Assembly: GCA_028554645.1 (NCBI GenBank)
Contig: JAQOOI010000080.1
Span: 1,550,001 to 1,614,000 of the forward strand
DNA length: 64,000 bases
Direction: 5' to 3'
Source of the DNA: Omphalotus guepiniiformis
Lineage: Eukaryota; Basidiomycota; Agaricomycetes; Agaricales; Omphalotaceae
Position 1 is the first letter of the stretch. Each line of letters opens with the position of its first letter. The translations under genes were made by a program, and so were the position numbers. Positions 23,349 to 35,334 of this stretch are shown here, in pieces. The notes under the pieces are model-generated. The model was not told where the DNA came from. It ran no database searches and saw only the letters and a program-made list of their open reading frames with translations.

Positions 23349-26300
23349 ATGTCGAACCAGAATGAACTTTCTGTAATCCTTGGTGCTGGAGCTTGCTTGC
23401 TTGACTCGCCGTCTACACCTCAGAATGATCTCAAATCAGCACTTCTGTCGCGTCTAGACAAGTTTTATGGCGAGTTGAATCTGCCCTCTAAATCTGACTG
23501 TCTTTCGTCGTTGGACGCTGTGCAGCTAAAAACTGCTGATGAAGCTCTCTACGTTGTTGAGCGGGTCCAAGCATTGATTAACACAGACGATTTTAGCCCT
23601 GAAGCTCCGTTGATAGGCACCAGGGATCTCAACGTGCTGAGGACGTTGCTCTCAATTACTTTTCGATGGGGAGTAGAGCCGCTACTTACTCGCATCATCT
23701 CTGCCTGGCCAAGTACATCTATCAATATTGTAAACGAGCAGAAGATAATTGATCTCACTTCGACTCCGGATGACTATCTACATCTCTCCGATCTTATCAC
23801 CCGTTTGCTTGCGTTGGTGTTTCCAGGGGGGCCACATAGAGGCCTTTCAAGCACTCTCATAACTGAGGTTGTTTTACAAAGGCACATCACTGATCTCTTG
23901 AAGCCATCTATCGGACTGGGATGGCTTCCTAAGTCATTGACAACAGACATGATGCTTCCACTTGACAATGTACGCCCTTTGATTATGCGACTCTTAGCAA
24001 TGTCGGTCATCTCTTCTTCATCATGATCTCTTGTTGACGATTGACGAGGGTTTTTAGACTTCCTCCATCTGAAGCCATTGTGGCACTTGGTGGTGTTGTG
24101 TCGTCTGTAACATCAATTCCGCATGTTCGTCGTACATGTGGATATTTGATGAGCAGACAACTCTTGCGTCCAGAGGGGGTCCGAGGTCTATGTGCGGCTG
24201 TATGTGGCGAAAGCGAAGGCCTTGACGATGTTCAACTGGACAAACTTCAGCATGTCTCTCGTATCCTGTCTACAACCCCTTCTGGTACGAAGCCTGAGGT
24301 GAGTGCTACTTGGTACGAAGCTTGAGTCTTAATATTCACACCCCCTGAGGAGTATTTCTCTACGGTCATACCGCGTATCATGAATCTTTTACTCGACAAC
24401 AATCATCCGGCCTACAAAAGGGCTGCTGCATTCAGTCTATCGCAGATGCTTGCAACCGAGGGCTCCCCTGCATCCATCGTAGTTGTTCAGTTCCTACACG
24501 GACCCTTCCTTCGTGTCGCAAGCTCAGTCCCGGATAACGAGACCACCGCTACTATTGCCTTGAACACGTTGACTGTTCTGATCACCAACTCTGATCCGTC
24601 CCCTACTCTTATACAATCCTTGTTGTCTCCAATAATACCACCGCTTTATGCGCTGTTATTTCATCTGGATTCAACTAAGACATCAGACCCTGAATTGAAG
24701 GAGACCGTCCAAGGTTTGCTTTTAACATGGTCAAGAGTTGTCTCTACTTCTGAAGCACTCGATACCTTATGGTCTGTATTTGACGATGAAGGGTGCAAAT
24801 GGCAGTCTAGCCTTGAAGGAGAGATACGACGTGTTGATGTGTAGGTCATGCATCTTTATTTTTGACACTCCAGTCTGATATCTATATAACCAAGCTCGGA
24901 GTCTCCGGTTGGCATCTCCTTATTTACTCCTGAGAGCTTGAAGCATGCGAACCGATCTGGAGAGCTTGACCCGGATGCTAATGTCCTCGATTTATACCCG
25001 GACCCTCGTCATTTCGCGGCTCTTCTCAAGTCTATTCATCGCGACGATATCTTATCTGGATTCTTCGTGAGACTCCTAGCAGCATATCAGGAAAGCAGAC
25101 AAGAAACAGAGAATGAAACGAATCCTCTTCGGTTCGTGACATTCATGCTCAAATATGACGCTATCCACTGACAAGCGGACAGAACATTGCTGTATCTGCA
25201 GATGATAATACAGATGCAGACAGCGATGTCCGACGGGACTGCACCTTCTGGTCTTTTATCTAATCCAGGCCAAATTCTTGCCTTCATTAAGTACGCTCTA
25301 GAGACGACAGCAGAACGCACTCCCGTGGTGAATCACAAAAAACAGGATCCAGGAGTTGAAGTTATACACATTGGCAACCTAAAGCTAGTCGACACACTCG
25401 GGGATGATTCACTCAGTGATGAAGACAGTGATGATGATTTACCTGACTCCGAGACATATACAACCTCTGACGAGATGACGGAAACGATTGTCAATCTCCT
25501 TCTCTCAGTTCTTGAGGGTAAGTTTCTCGTGTGGGGATATACTACGCAATATTTTGATTAACCGCTTGTAGCAAACGAGGATTTATCCGCACGTACCGAA
25601 CCCGTACTCAACGAGATATTCTCGCTTTTGGAGCCTTGTGCGCTCAATGGTCCCACAGCTATAAGAGTCGTTGCACGGGAGGCTAGGATGGTCATGACCG
25701 CTCGCTTAGCCACTGGTAGTAGTACCAGCAAGACAAGGAAATATGCATCAGGAGACGACGGCTGGCGAGACATCTACCAACGGGCTCTAAAGCTGTTGCA
25801 GGATCCAATCTTACCCGTTCGTGCTCATGGATTACTTCTCCTCCGTCAATTAGTGTCCCCTCAGTCCCTGGAGTCACGAGAGGTAGATCCCGCACTAGTG
25901 CCTGCCATACAGGACATTTTTCTTCAGTCGATCCAGGACGATGATTCGTATATCTTCTTGAATGCAGTTCAAGGTCTCGCTGCGCTGGTGGATAGGTTTG
26001 GTGATGGAGTCTTGAAGGGGCTGCTTTGTGAATACACTCGGGGACTTACCGGTCTTGAAACTGGAAACATGACACAGCAGGACGTAGACACCAGGATACG
26101 AATTGGTGAAGCCTTGGCGTTAGTCATACGCCGGTGCGGAGAAATGCTGGGGGCTTATGGTATCTGCTTTGCGATATTATGTTCAACCAGATTCTAACAT
26201 TGATCCAGGCAACCTAATTGTCCCTCCACTGCTTCACACTGTAAGGTCTACTCACGTACCCACCGCGCTGCGTACATCAGCGTTGTCTCTGTTGGCGGAT

Positions 26301-26705
26301 TGCCAGAATACGCAACCATTGGCATTGCTTCCATACCTGGTTGACCTGTCAGAAGGAATGGTGGATCTACTGCAAGTTGAAGCAGTGACCTCCAAGGATT
26401 CTGGATCGGAGTTCACAGAAAAGGTTACGCCAACAATGGACGATTACCCATCTTCCTTGAACTCGAAATTTCCCGCTCTACGGCGAGCTGCTCTTCACTT
26501 TCTCTCGCTCCTAATTAGAGGAACCACTGCCCAAATATATCAATCATCTTATGGCGTTTCATTCCTGTCGAGCGATTTGCTACGACGGATGAGGGTAACA
26601 CTCTCGTATGTCTCTGGCACAGATGTAGATATTCGAGTCAGAGTAATGGCACGAGAAGCTTTAGAAGATATGTCTCATTTAGAGCAAGCAAAATTGGGTA
26701 TATAA
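23349..26705 (+). CDS. RTP1: Rtp1/TANGO6-like RNA polymerase II import/assembly factor
   Basis: A long alpha-solenoid protein of about 1000 residues with few recognisable motifs until the C-terminal half. There, DIYQRALKLLQDPILPVRAHGLLLLRQLV and SIQDDDSYIFLNAVQGLAALVDRFG (about 25760-26010) match the RTP1_C1 type of HEAT-like repeat, and the end segment DVDIRVRVMAREALEDMSHL matches RTP1_C2. Yeast Rtp1 helps assemble and import RNA polymerase II; animal TANGO6/TMCO7 is its relative. An acidic loop (DSLSDEDSDDDLPDSE, near 25400-25450) precedes the conserved half. The start is ATG 23349, matching MSNQNELSVILGAG; the stop is TAA 26703-26705. About six introns, for example around 24005-24056 and 25515-25570. 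The gene is divergent from the permease with 313 bases between starts. Assignment is by recall of motif patterns. Confidence 0.78.
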
Positions 26706-26948
26706 TGCTGGTACTCAGTAAACAATGCGAGTATGAATATGGATGTTCTTTCTACCCCGTATCTGTCTCAGATGTGGTGTTCTGGATACAACTGGGTCAA
26801 TGAAGGGTACGTTTAATCTAGGTTCTAACACGTTTCTCGCAAGGAGAATGGTCTATTCAAATCACATTGAGAACGCATGTGAATGATGAAGACGTGAACC
26901 AAAGCAATCTCCCACTCTCAAAATCAACCATAGAGGATCAAAAAAGGA

Positions 26949-27562
26949 CTAACCACCTATGGTAGGTGTAGTGGATGGATTCCCTACAGCTCTGATTATA
27001 TCGTCAATACGCCGTCTAAAATTCTTCCATTTTGGATTGCCAACTAGCAGAAGGCGAGCATTGTCGTTACTCAAGTCGTTTGAATCCTGAAGCATCAAGA
27101 AGGGATTCGATATTGCAGAATAGTATGCCATATGTAGTGCCTTGAATATCTGTAATACAAGCATCAGCGTTGCAAGGAGGGTAATTATTTGGCGGCCACG
27201 GACCATGTTTATTTCCACATCCCGCACTACGGAGTCCGACAAGGCCAGAGCGACAACAATCTTGACCTTTAGTGGTGTGATATAACCGTAGACAGCTACA
27301 TCTTCCATAGAGTAGAGCAGTCCAAGGTAACACTCCGAGGATTTTGAAGCTGAATTTGCTGTAGGTAGAGGTACTAAACCAACCTAGCAAAGAGCTTCGA
27401 GAATGTATACTTACCTCTCTCTTCAATTACATCCAAACTTGTGTGAGCAATGTAGTGATATTTAATTGCGGTCTCATCTTGCTTGGAAAATGTACGAATC
27501 AATATAGGATGGTTCTGAGGAGATATGAACGCTACTGCGTTTAGTCGAAGGTTTGGGGCCAT
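26949..27562 (-). CDS. TRAPP complex subunit, TRAPPC2L/Tca17-like (sedlin-like longin fold)
   Basis: Three or four exons join to a protein of about 150 residues. The N terminus MAPNLRLNAVAFISPQNHPI, then KYHYIAHTSLDVIEER, ECYLGLLYSMEDVAVYGYIT, KVKIVVALAL, and later FKALHMAYYSAISNPF match the sedlin/TRAPPC2L longin-type fold. The C-terminal piece KWKNFRRRIDDIIRAVG is also typical. TRAPP complexes activate Rab GTPases for ER-to-Golgi and Golgi traffic; Tca17/TRAPPC2L is an adaptor subunit in the larger complexes. The start used is ATG at 27560-27562, since upstream codons in the same frame lack homology. The stop is TAG at 26949-26951. The gene converges on RTP1 across 243 bases that contain nothing I recognise. 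Confidence 0.85.
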
Positions 27563-27651
27563 GAAAAATAGGACAGAATGAAGGGAGCTAGAGATACACG
27601 AATATGCAAATATCATGCTATCTTATACCAAACATATATTCAATGTATTAA

Positions 27652-27738
27652 CCGACCTTAGCTCAGTTGGAAGAGCACAAGACTGTAATTGGTTAATCGC
27701 TAAATCTTGGGGTCGCCTGTTCGAACCAGGCAGGTCGG
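27652..27738 (+). tRNA. tRNA-Tyr (GTA anticodon) with intron
   Basis: A full cloverleaf can be drawn. Acceptor CCGACCT pairs with AGGTCGG at 27732-27738, giving the C1-G72 pair diagnostic of eukaryotic tRNA-Tyr. The D-arm is GCTC..GAGC, the anticodon stem CAAGA..TCTTG, and the T-arm GCCTG-TTCGAAC-CAGGC. The loop reads CTGTAA, then about 15 intron bases (TTGGTTAATCGCTAA), then A, so anticodon GTA is followed by the intron after position 37, the standard site. The B-box GGTCGCCTGTTCGAACC region is intact. The discriminator base is A at 27739. Confidence 0.95.
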
Positions 27739-27869
27739 ATGTGTTTTGTTATTGAACTTTTTGCATTCCAACGTCAATAAACGAAATTCACTCAACAAAA
27801 CAAGAGAATATGCAATGTGCAAAGATTACTTTCAATGTAATATATTTTTACGCCATGCATACAGACTAT

Positions 27870-29285
27870 TTATTGAGCAGCTACAAGTTGGTTGTGTTCA
27901 ACAAGAGCTTGCACAATCAGAGAACACGGACTCACTGTCTTAGTAACAAGGTAAATCCTTCTCTGACAAGCAAAGAGAAAAGCTGCTGTGAGGACACTCT
28001 GCACAAGCTTGCTTGCTATTCCCTTGAATAAGCCTTCAACCCCTTCGGTTTTCAGGATTGTGAGAAGTGCATTCCACGAAGATTTGTACTTGGCAGCCCC
28101 TGCTTGAAGCCTAGCTTTGATGACTCTAGGTACATGGTGAGCAAGATGATACACGCCAAAGAATCAAGAATCACATGTAGGGGTAGGTCACGGAAGTGGC
28201 AACTAATAATGAGCAATATAAGCGATGCTTCCGGTAGGCACAGCGGGTGTAACGTGTATTTACCCAGCTTGGAGAGAGCACCGAGAATGAAGAAGTCCCA
28301 GTCACTCAATCCAACCTTTCCACGTCTCCCCTTACGTCTCGTCACCAGGAAATTCTTGATCTGTTCAAAAACCGTATATTGGATGACCGGGTTCACTACA
28401 AGAACTGATGATGGTTCGAAAATCAGGACACCTCATGAAACACCTTGATCAACTTACCCAACGCAGGACCCAACCCTCTCCACAAACCTCTACAACGGAT
28501 CGCTTAGGAGAATCGTAAACTCGGAGCCGAGCCACGTACTTTACGCCAGCCTTGGCTACTATGTTCTGGGTGGTTTCAATAAGTCCAGGCTTCGCGGTAT
28601 TCTCTGAGTCCATAGTATGGACAGCCTGAGAAGTCTGGACGACCCAGATCGGGTTGCTGATGATTGTAGTTGCAGATCCTATATCTCTCTTTTAATTATA
28701 CAGATGTTATTATTTAAAGAGAATTTCTCGCCTGCTATCAGACCAGTCAGAATTGACTCCATTGCGCTTAAACCTTTACTCCCAGTCCTGGATTTGAGAA
28801 TGATCCCGCGAGAACGCTCATAGAAGTAATAGTACACCCTTTGAAAGGAAGAGTGAGACGGCAACATTTATTTAGAAAGTGCAACTCACCCGTTCGTCAC
28901 TGCTATTCCGAGGAGACTTGAGCTGAGACCACTGTATAGGCCTAATATGCCTTCCTTCTCAAGAAGTTCTGTTACAACCTCGTACATAGACTTTCATCAT
29001 ACATAACGTTGAGCGACCGTCTTTATCTTCAATCAACCCAACTACTTCACCTTGGACTCAGTTCGCGTCCTAACCGCGGCGCGAGTCGAGAGAAACACCA
29101 GGGGACTGAGATGATACATCAACACGGTAAGTAATCACTGAAATTGCGCGAAGGGCATACTATGTAGCCGTCATGGCCTGTAAACATGAATCAGGAACTT
29201 CCGTCCGACACTTCAGCAGTTTAGTTTAGCTCACCAAAATCCCAGCACCAGCACCAGCAACGGAATGTATAAGAGAATCGCTCAT
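27870..29285 (-). CDS. Mitochondrial-carrier family protein, peroxisomal adenine nucleotide carrier type (Ant1/PMP47/SLC25A17)
   Basis: A solute carrier with three repeats spread over about eight exons. It begins MSDSLIHSVAGAGAGIL, the short N terminus and first helix of peroxisomal members, with ATG at 29283-29285. Repeat 1 continues with a STRAA-type stretch and VTELLEKEGILGLYSGLSSS. VYYYFYERSRG precedes the first inter-repeat loop. Repeat 2 contains ISNPIWVVQTSQAV. The repeat 3 region has NPVIQYTVFEQIKNFL, LGALSKLG, PRVIKARLQAGAAKYKSSW and GLFKGIASKLVQSVLTAAF. This is closest to yeast Ant1 and Candida PMP47, which exchange cytosolic ATP for AMP in peroxisomes during beta-oxidation of medium-chain fatty acids. 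Peroxisomal rather than mitochondrial location is inferred from this likeness. The C-terminal 25 residues lack obvious homology, so the end at 27870 could be moved by an intron. Confidence 0.8.
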
Positions 29286-29521
29286 GATGACTTCAACGAA
29301 GTAATGCAGATGACGGTTGAAGAGCAAGAAGATTCGTGGTACATAAAGGCAGAATGACTTTATTGCTCTGACTGCAGTAGAGCTTTCGGCGAAGCCTGAA
29401 ATTAGCCGAGGGGAGCTCCGCGACCGGTGTTATAATCACATGCCGTCGGACGTATTACAGTATACAGACATTAAATACTCCGCAATGTTATTCTACGACT
29501 GCTCGCATCCGCTCCGTAAGT

Positions 29522-32500
29522 TCACAAATCTTCAAGGAGTTTCTTCAACTTGTCAATGTCGGCCTTGAAGCCATTAGAACTGGCTGTCCCCGTATTGCCC
29601 CTGCTCGAACTCGAATACTCTGCACCATCTGCAGCCGTCGCTCTCCCATCGTCCTCTTCCAGCCATCGATCAAGCTGCTTGTGAATTGACCGAGCTTTGA
29701 GCCTAAAATGTGTAAGAATGACATCCGCAAAGGGTTCAGGGGGATTCGAAAGAGTATCCAGCATCTGTCACAGTATCAGTCGGTGCAGAACAGAGGTTAG
29801 CATAGATATCACCGCCGTCTTGACTACCATTCTTCTCACGTTTGCTGAGTCTAAAAGAAAGATTTCATGGTGATCAACTTGTGCCGAAACAACCGAACAT
29901 ACTTACATGCTCTGGATTGCGGACTTCCTGCACTATCGGCCCAGCCTGGTTCATTCAGGTACGGTTCGTCGCAAAGTATCATAGATTGGATGGAGATGAG
30001 TACTTGAAGGAGTGTTGATTTGTATCTACAACAGTGATAGATCAGTTACGGAATCGAAGTCCAATAGTGGGTCAACTCAAACGGTACCCATCCTAGTGAC
30101 TAATTGTTAGCCAACAGTCCTTGACGGACAGACAGTGAGGCATACCTGGGCCTGACCATGTTCCCAAAAGCGAAAGACAAACTTTCCCGTCGGCATATAC
30201 TATGAATCATAGACAAAAGATCATTGGTCAAAAAATAAAAAGACAAGGAGAGAACGAAACGAAAGCACTGACAGTTTGGATTAAATCTATATTTTCCACC
30301 TAAATACCAAGTCAGAGAAGGGGATCAAACGGATAGATAAAGAAAGTCCTGACCATTCGTAGTCATGTATTTAACGCTGAAATGGTTACATCAGTTTACC
30401 CAAAGATCGCAAGAACGAACAAGCCTACCTCGGAGGTGACTGGTTGTAACTTGCACCAAGGAAAACATCAAACAGAAAACTGAACAAAATGACAAAACAG
30501 TTTTGAAAGATGCGTAAAGGAGACTGACCAGCCATTGTGATAGCTATATGAAAGTAAAGTGTGAGGTGCATCAAGAATGTCAGGTCAATCATACCAAGCG
30601 ACTCACGGTGTGCCCTCAGGACCAGTGATCAAACACTTAATAACGTCCACCCTAGTCTCATCCACTCTAATACCCTACGTGAGATTGATGGACCCACCAA
30701 CAGGTAATAACTGAAACATTACCTGAGAAATATCGTTGAATCCCAGGCGACGGGAAGGTTTGTTGTAAGGATAGCCAACTGAGTAAGTTCGTTCAGTGAT
30801 AAGTTCAAAACGTATGCAGGATGTGACTGACCTCCTTAGCAATAGCTAACGATCGCTTAGGTATATTTGAGTTCGCAAGCATACGGGCTTCACTGTTGTA
30901 ATGATGTTTGTAGCTTGGAGTTTGATCTTCGTCGTTTGCAGGAATTGAAAGATCGCAGTACTCAAATCTGGGTTCAGATTGCTAGTAAAAGGGGAAAACA
31001 AACACAAAAGGAAATGGAGTCATACCTACTCCCGGTGGCCCATTCCACGTAAGCTTTCTTCGCACTCTCTTCACTATCACCTGCATCAAAATAGAGATTG
31101 GATGACGAGGCGAAGAGATTTGGCAAAGATGAGTGCAGCCTAGTCATGAAGTCATCTCCTTTGAGATCTCGCAAAGAACGGTCGATTTGCGCGATAGTCA
31201 CAAGTAGACGATTGCAGAAGTTGGAAAGTTTCGAGCTATCGTCGAGGGCAAGGCCGTTCAAATCCTCCTTGGATTTGCCTTTCGAGCCCGCCACACTCTT
31301 ACGTTTTTGCTCTTCAGTCAGCTCGACCACCTCTTCTTCAGGGGGCCTGGAGCTTTCCAGTCCTTTCAAAGCCGCACGAGCCTGAATGGCTACACTTTCC
31401 AACAGCTCTCGAGGGCTTGATGATCCTTCGTACAGCACAACGCGTTCGCGAATGTGTGTGCGAGGATTTGATGATGTACTGCTTTTCTTTACTACATTTT
31501 TGACGGATGCAACAGCCATTATGGGCATAGCCATCATACTAGCTAAGGCCTCATGATTGGAGATCGTCTACGATGATGCATGTTAGTTATTAAATTTATT
31601 CGCGTATGAACAGCGACTACCTCTAGCCATTCAAGAAGCTCAAAGTACAATTTGTTGCGGTCAGACATATCTGCAAGAGAGTCATTTCTAAGAAGAGCAC
31701 TGCAAATGACGTTGAATCGTCGTCGAAGATGGGTAAGCGAGGTGGGACTGCAATGATATCAGCACCGACAAGAAAACAAAAGAATGGGCAGCTTACTGTG
31801 GTAAGTAATCACTCGTCCGAACGCCCTCGGATCTTTGAAGGGATGGTAAAAATACTCGTACTTCAGCAAGGAGCTCCGCCATCGTATGATCTTTGGCAGC
31901 TTGTTGGGCTTGAGCTTCAGCTTGCCCGGAATTCTATGTTCACTTAGTTTTCCATCATTTATGCACACACAAAACGAATAGCACCCACATCTTCTTTCTG
32001 ATCGCCTGCATAGCCAATACCTCCTTTTTGCTTTTTTGCTATGCCATGTCCATGAAAGATGTCGTCGCCACTAGTGCCTAGTCCAGTTTTTCTGCGCTTA
32101 CTTTCTCGTCCTTTCACTTCTCTTGGTTCTGAGGAGTCCCTCTGCTCTTCAAAAATCCTCTCAACCATATAGAGTCCAATGCCAAGAATGACACCCTGCA
32201 AATTTGAACAGTGCCATAACGGATCCGCTTCTTCTTGAGTAGCTGTAGCTTTAGACACCTTCTCGCCGCAAGCTAGACAGAACTCCGTTTTACAGCGAGA
32301 ACAAGTCTGGAGCACGGTCTTGCGCAATTGATGGATGTACGAGGAGAATTGGGGCTTCATATACGAAGCACCTAATGAATCCACGTATAGAAATTACGAG
32401 AATGAACTCACGTAGATAGCAAAGAAATCTGTCTTTTTCCGCAGGATAGACTCGCCACACCCTTGGGGACAAGTACAGTCGCCGCCTAACCCACTTAGCT

Positions 32501-33227
32501 GCGAATACAGGCCGAACAAGAAACTTTGCTCTCCGCCTTCGGGGCATCCCGCCATCCATTTCCCCTGAGTCATTATTTCGACCTGTTCGTTAGTTCCGGG
32601 AACTGTATGGAGCTCAGACTCTTCTTCCACTTCGATGACTTCTTCGCGTCGATCCTTCGAGAAGAATATGCCTGAGCGACAATGAGTGTCGTACAATGTG
32701 GCTGAATATTTGAGACCCACCAGCATATGGATCATTTACGTTTGCGTTTGAAGCAACTTCCCCATCGCCAAAATCGGAGTCATAATCTATGAAGGCGTCG
32801 GATCCTTTGCTCACGTCTCCACATTAGTCGTGTCTCTGACAGGATGCGATAGAAAGGACATGCCATCGTCTTCCTCAGCATCAAAGGCTTCATCTTCAAC
32901 ATTCATTTCAGCACCATCGCGGGTTGATACCTTTGAATTCATGGTTAACATAGAGCACTTAACGAAGCAGATTCACCACGTACAACGGGCGGGCGCTTCG
33001 ATCCAACGCGATTACTCTCCTCGGTAGTGTTCTGAACATCATCAAATTCCCCTTCGAATATTCTTTCCGCGGCTTGCATGACATCTTTGTATTGTCCGAG
33101 AGCTGCGCGCGCTTGAGCAGCAGTGGCACCCTTGACCGTTCGATGATAGTCTGAATTTGTGGCCAAAATGAAGTATCAATCAAAAAGCATTCACCATTTC
33201 TACGAGCTGCTCAATGTCCTTTTCCAT
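29522..33227 (-). CDS. Large E2 ubiquitin-conjugating enzyme with UBA and half-IBR modules (BIRC6/UBE2Z-like UBC)
   Basis: About fifteen exons encode a composite ubiquitin enzyme. From the ATG at 33227 the product opens MEKDIEQLVEMG, then (after an intron ending ..GTCAAG) ATAAQARAALGQYKDVM, a clear UBA domain. An acidic stretch follows, then two Cys clusters: CTCPQGCGESI and CSRCKTEFCLACGEK..HCSNL, the pattern of one IBR-type zinc site and its flanks. A Lys/Arg-rich nuclear-signal-like segment (KGRESKRRKTG) and a helical middle come next. The C-terminal UBC domain reads VDETRVDVIKCLITGPEGTP, FLGASYNQSPP and YADGKVCLSLLGTWSGP, with the active-site Cys codon at 30177-30179. It then reads LQVLISIQSMILCDEPYLNE and HFRLKARSIHKQLDRWLEE, as in BIRC6. 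Stop TGA is at 29522-29524. It should charge and transfer ubiquitin; target and site are unknown. Confidence 0.85.
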
Positions 33228-33413
33228 CTCTCGTTGTTGCTCTTGGGTTGAATATGGATACAATGAAGTAGACGCGTGAAAGAAGCAAGTAGTATGAAGC
33301 GTTCAAGAGATTATGTAACTCGACCTCCCCTATCCACGGGTTTTTTTACTCAAGTCACTTCTTTTGTGTGTTAAGAAGTAGGATTCGTCACAACAGTCAT
33401 TTGCTGTATATGC

Positions 33414-34436
33414 TCATTGTACAAAATCATTCAGTCTGTCATACTCTTGATTGATTTGTCTGACAAAGTCAGAAGCACTGTGCCCATTCTACATAAAAGA
33501 AGAGAACCACGATTGAGTAATAGCACACGAGTTTGTCTAGTCGACTACCTCACCTCACATTCCTTCCAAGTGTCATCGTGGATGCAAACCTTCTCTCCAC
33601 TGATGACTACGGTGCAACTTTTTTGCAATTCCATAATCTGAGCTAGGGCGATACTCTCGTGGAAGAGTTTCACTTGTAGTGCTATTAGCAAGGGTTCCAA
33701 GCTATGAGATGGTTGCCTATGGCTTACCTCCTTCCGCTGCTGTGCCGCTTGCATCGAGACCGGCACACTCACCTACACCACTTGACTCCCAGTCAATCTT
33801 CGCTGCTTGTGCGCAGCGGAGAGCGGTTTCAGGAAGGCCAATCTAAATTAAAATGGCAGCTGAATAAAGATTAATCTGTTCACAAGTGGGGTAATGCACC
33901 TTATTGCGTCCTAAGCTTGATGTCAGCAATGACTACGACAATGAGCAGGATTCTAGTTCTCACCGTTGAAATTATTGCAGTGAACAAACTCCCACCAAGA
34001 AGACAAAGGTGTGTACTTTGCAGCGCAGAGTTGTTGGACATTTCCAGCACACTCCTCTGGACCGTGTTTACAGGTGGCTCCAAAATCGGGGTCAGAAGAG
34101 TTTAGTCTGTAATGTCATGAGTTTCCCAAGCGCCTTTCTTGAGGAGCATGACGGACGTTGCAATATAGATGAGCGAGATATCAACTTTGCCTGCAACCTT
34201 CTTCAACACTTGATCGAACAAATTTTCACAAAGTATTGCGTCTGGGCAGCCTATTTACTGGACCGTTAGACCCTGGAAAGCACACCAAAGCTGTACCGAC
34301 GACTCATCACACCCAGCTGGACTGGGACCTTGACCTCAGCTCGGACGGCCTCTCCATGAGGATTCTGCACAAGGAACGGACCCGCAGCACGGACAAGGGT
34401 AATTAGCAACGGAAGCAAAGCCAGAAAGCGATTCAT
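33414..34436 (-). CDS. GILT-family (gamma-interferon-inducible thiol reductase-like) secreted protein
   Basis: The start MNRFLALLPLLITLVRAAG is a signal peptide. After two introns the reading gives CPDAILCENLFDQVLKKVAG and VDISLIYIATLNSSD, then GATCKHGPEECAGNVQQLC, YTPLSSWWEFVHCNNFN, IGLPETALRCAQAAKIDW and GVGECAGLDASGTAAEG. It ends with SCTVVISGEKVCIHDDTWKE and a final exon NGHSASDFVRQINQEYDRL, with TGA at 33414-33416. This order of Cys-rich blocks is the GILT fold: CKHGPEEC..NVQQLC and the C-terminal CIHD..W motif. Animal GILT reduces disulfides in lysosomes through a CxxC; here the equivalent reads C-P-D-A, then Cys six positions after the first, so the classical CxxC is absent. Fungal homologues are secreted or vacuolar and of unclear role. 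The splice joins were chosen to keep the blocks in frame. Confidence 0.85.
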
Positions 34437-34647
34437 AGATGGTGATGGTCAACTAACAAGCCGCCTTTTGCGACAGATGTTGAGATACTGACGTCATCAT
34501 CTTTGTATAATGGCACCATTCGAGTATACTAGCTTTTTACTAGCTACATTGCTGAATCCCACATTCGACGAGCCTCGCTGTCCGTTGTCGGAGGTACAAA
34601 GTACTTACAACGAGACTTGAAAGCTAGAGAGGATGTAAACAACCAGC

Positions 34648-35334
34648 TTATTGCAATAATACATCACACGCACCCTCCAATGAACGCTTCCTAACAATCA
34701 TCTCCACTGTGAGCTCATTATGGATCTGGTTTCGCTATGGGATGAAGTGCTCCGAGTAAGCTGAAAGCCAAATATCCATAATATAATAATGAGGCTACTT
34801 ACTCCGACCTCTTCAGAGTACTTTTCTGCGCGAGCTTTGCGCATAGCGGACGCACTGACGTCTCGGTCCTCGATGATCTTTTGTTTCTGTTGCATTGACT
34901 CATCCACAACGGCTACGCAATACTCAATGAGCTGCTTCCTCCGGCCCCAATTTACTAGTGGCAGCGTTAGCACCGCGGGGCGCGCTGAAATAGCTCGTAT
35001 GACAGCATACAGACAAGTTCTTGCCATAGGCGGGAGCAAGCCTGATCCTGAACGGTTGATTTTCCAGGTCGTTCGCGTTCTTGGTCGCGCACAGCGGCCG
35101 TAGCACGGTTCAGTCGCATGTTAATGGTGTCGTCCAAGAGTCGGTATTCTCGTAACAATTCTGCTCGTACAGTGTGAGGGTCTGCGTATATGCACACGAG
35201 ACATTGAACCGACCTTTGAATAGAGAGAAATCGCGGCATGTTTGTGGGGATACGTGAACAATTTGAGGATTAAGACTCGGTGCTTGTACTGCAAGACTGC
35301 CCAGAGGCTCAGGTTTAGGAGGAGACATCGGCAT
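34648..35334 (-). CDS. MIX23: MIX23/Cid2-like mitochondrial intermembrane space protein
   Basis: Exons join to about 150 residues. The N terminus is MPMSPPKPEPLGSL; MSPPK four bases later is an alternative start. It is followed by CRDFSLFK-ELLREYRLLDDTINM, the defining helix of the CCDC58/MIX23 (caffeine-induced death protein 2) family. ACSRLWQELV, RRKQLIEYCVAVVDE and KIIEDRDVSASAMRKARAEK follow. The last exon gives IHNELTVEMIVRKRSLEG, again family-typical, with TAA at 34648-34650. Yeast Mix23 is a small conserved protein of the mitochondrial intermembrane space that supports protein import and carries conserved cysteines; Cys are visible in the first helix and the middle. The second intron (about 35160-35210) has good GT/AG ends. 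Function is taken from the family. Confidence 0.82.

Noticed and set aside
32945..33183. Alternative reading frame at the start of the UBA domain
   Set aside because: The frame beginning at 33183 lacks UBA features and stops soon. An intron ending ..GTCAAG restores the UBA helix and keeps phase with the next exon.
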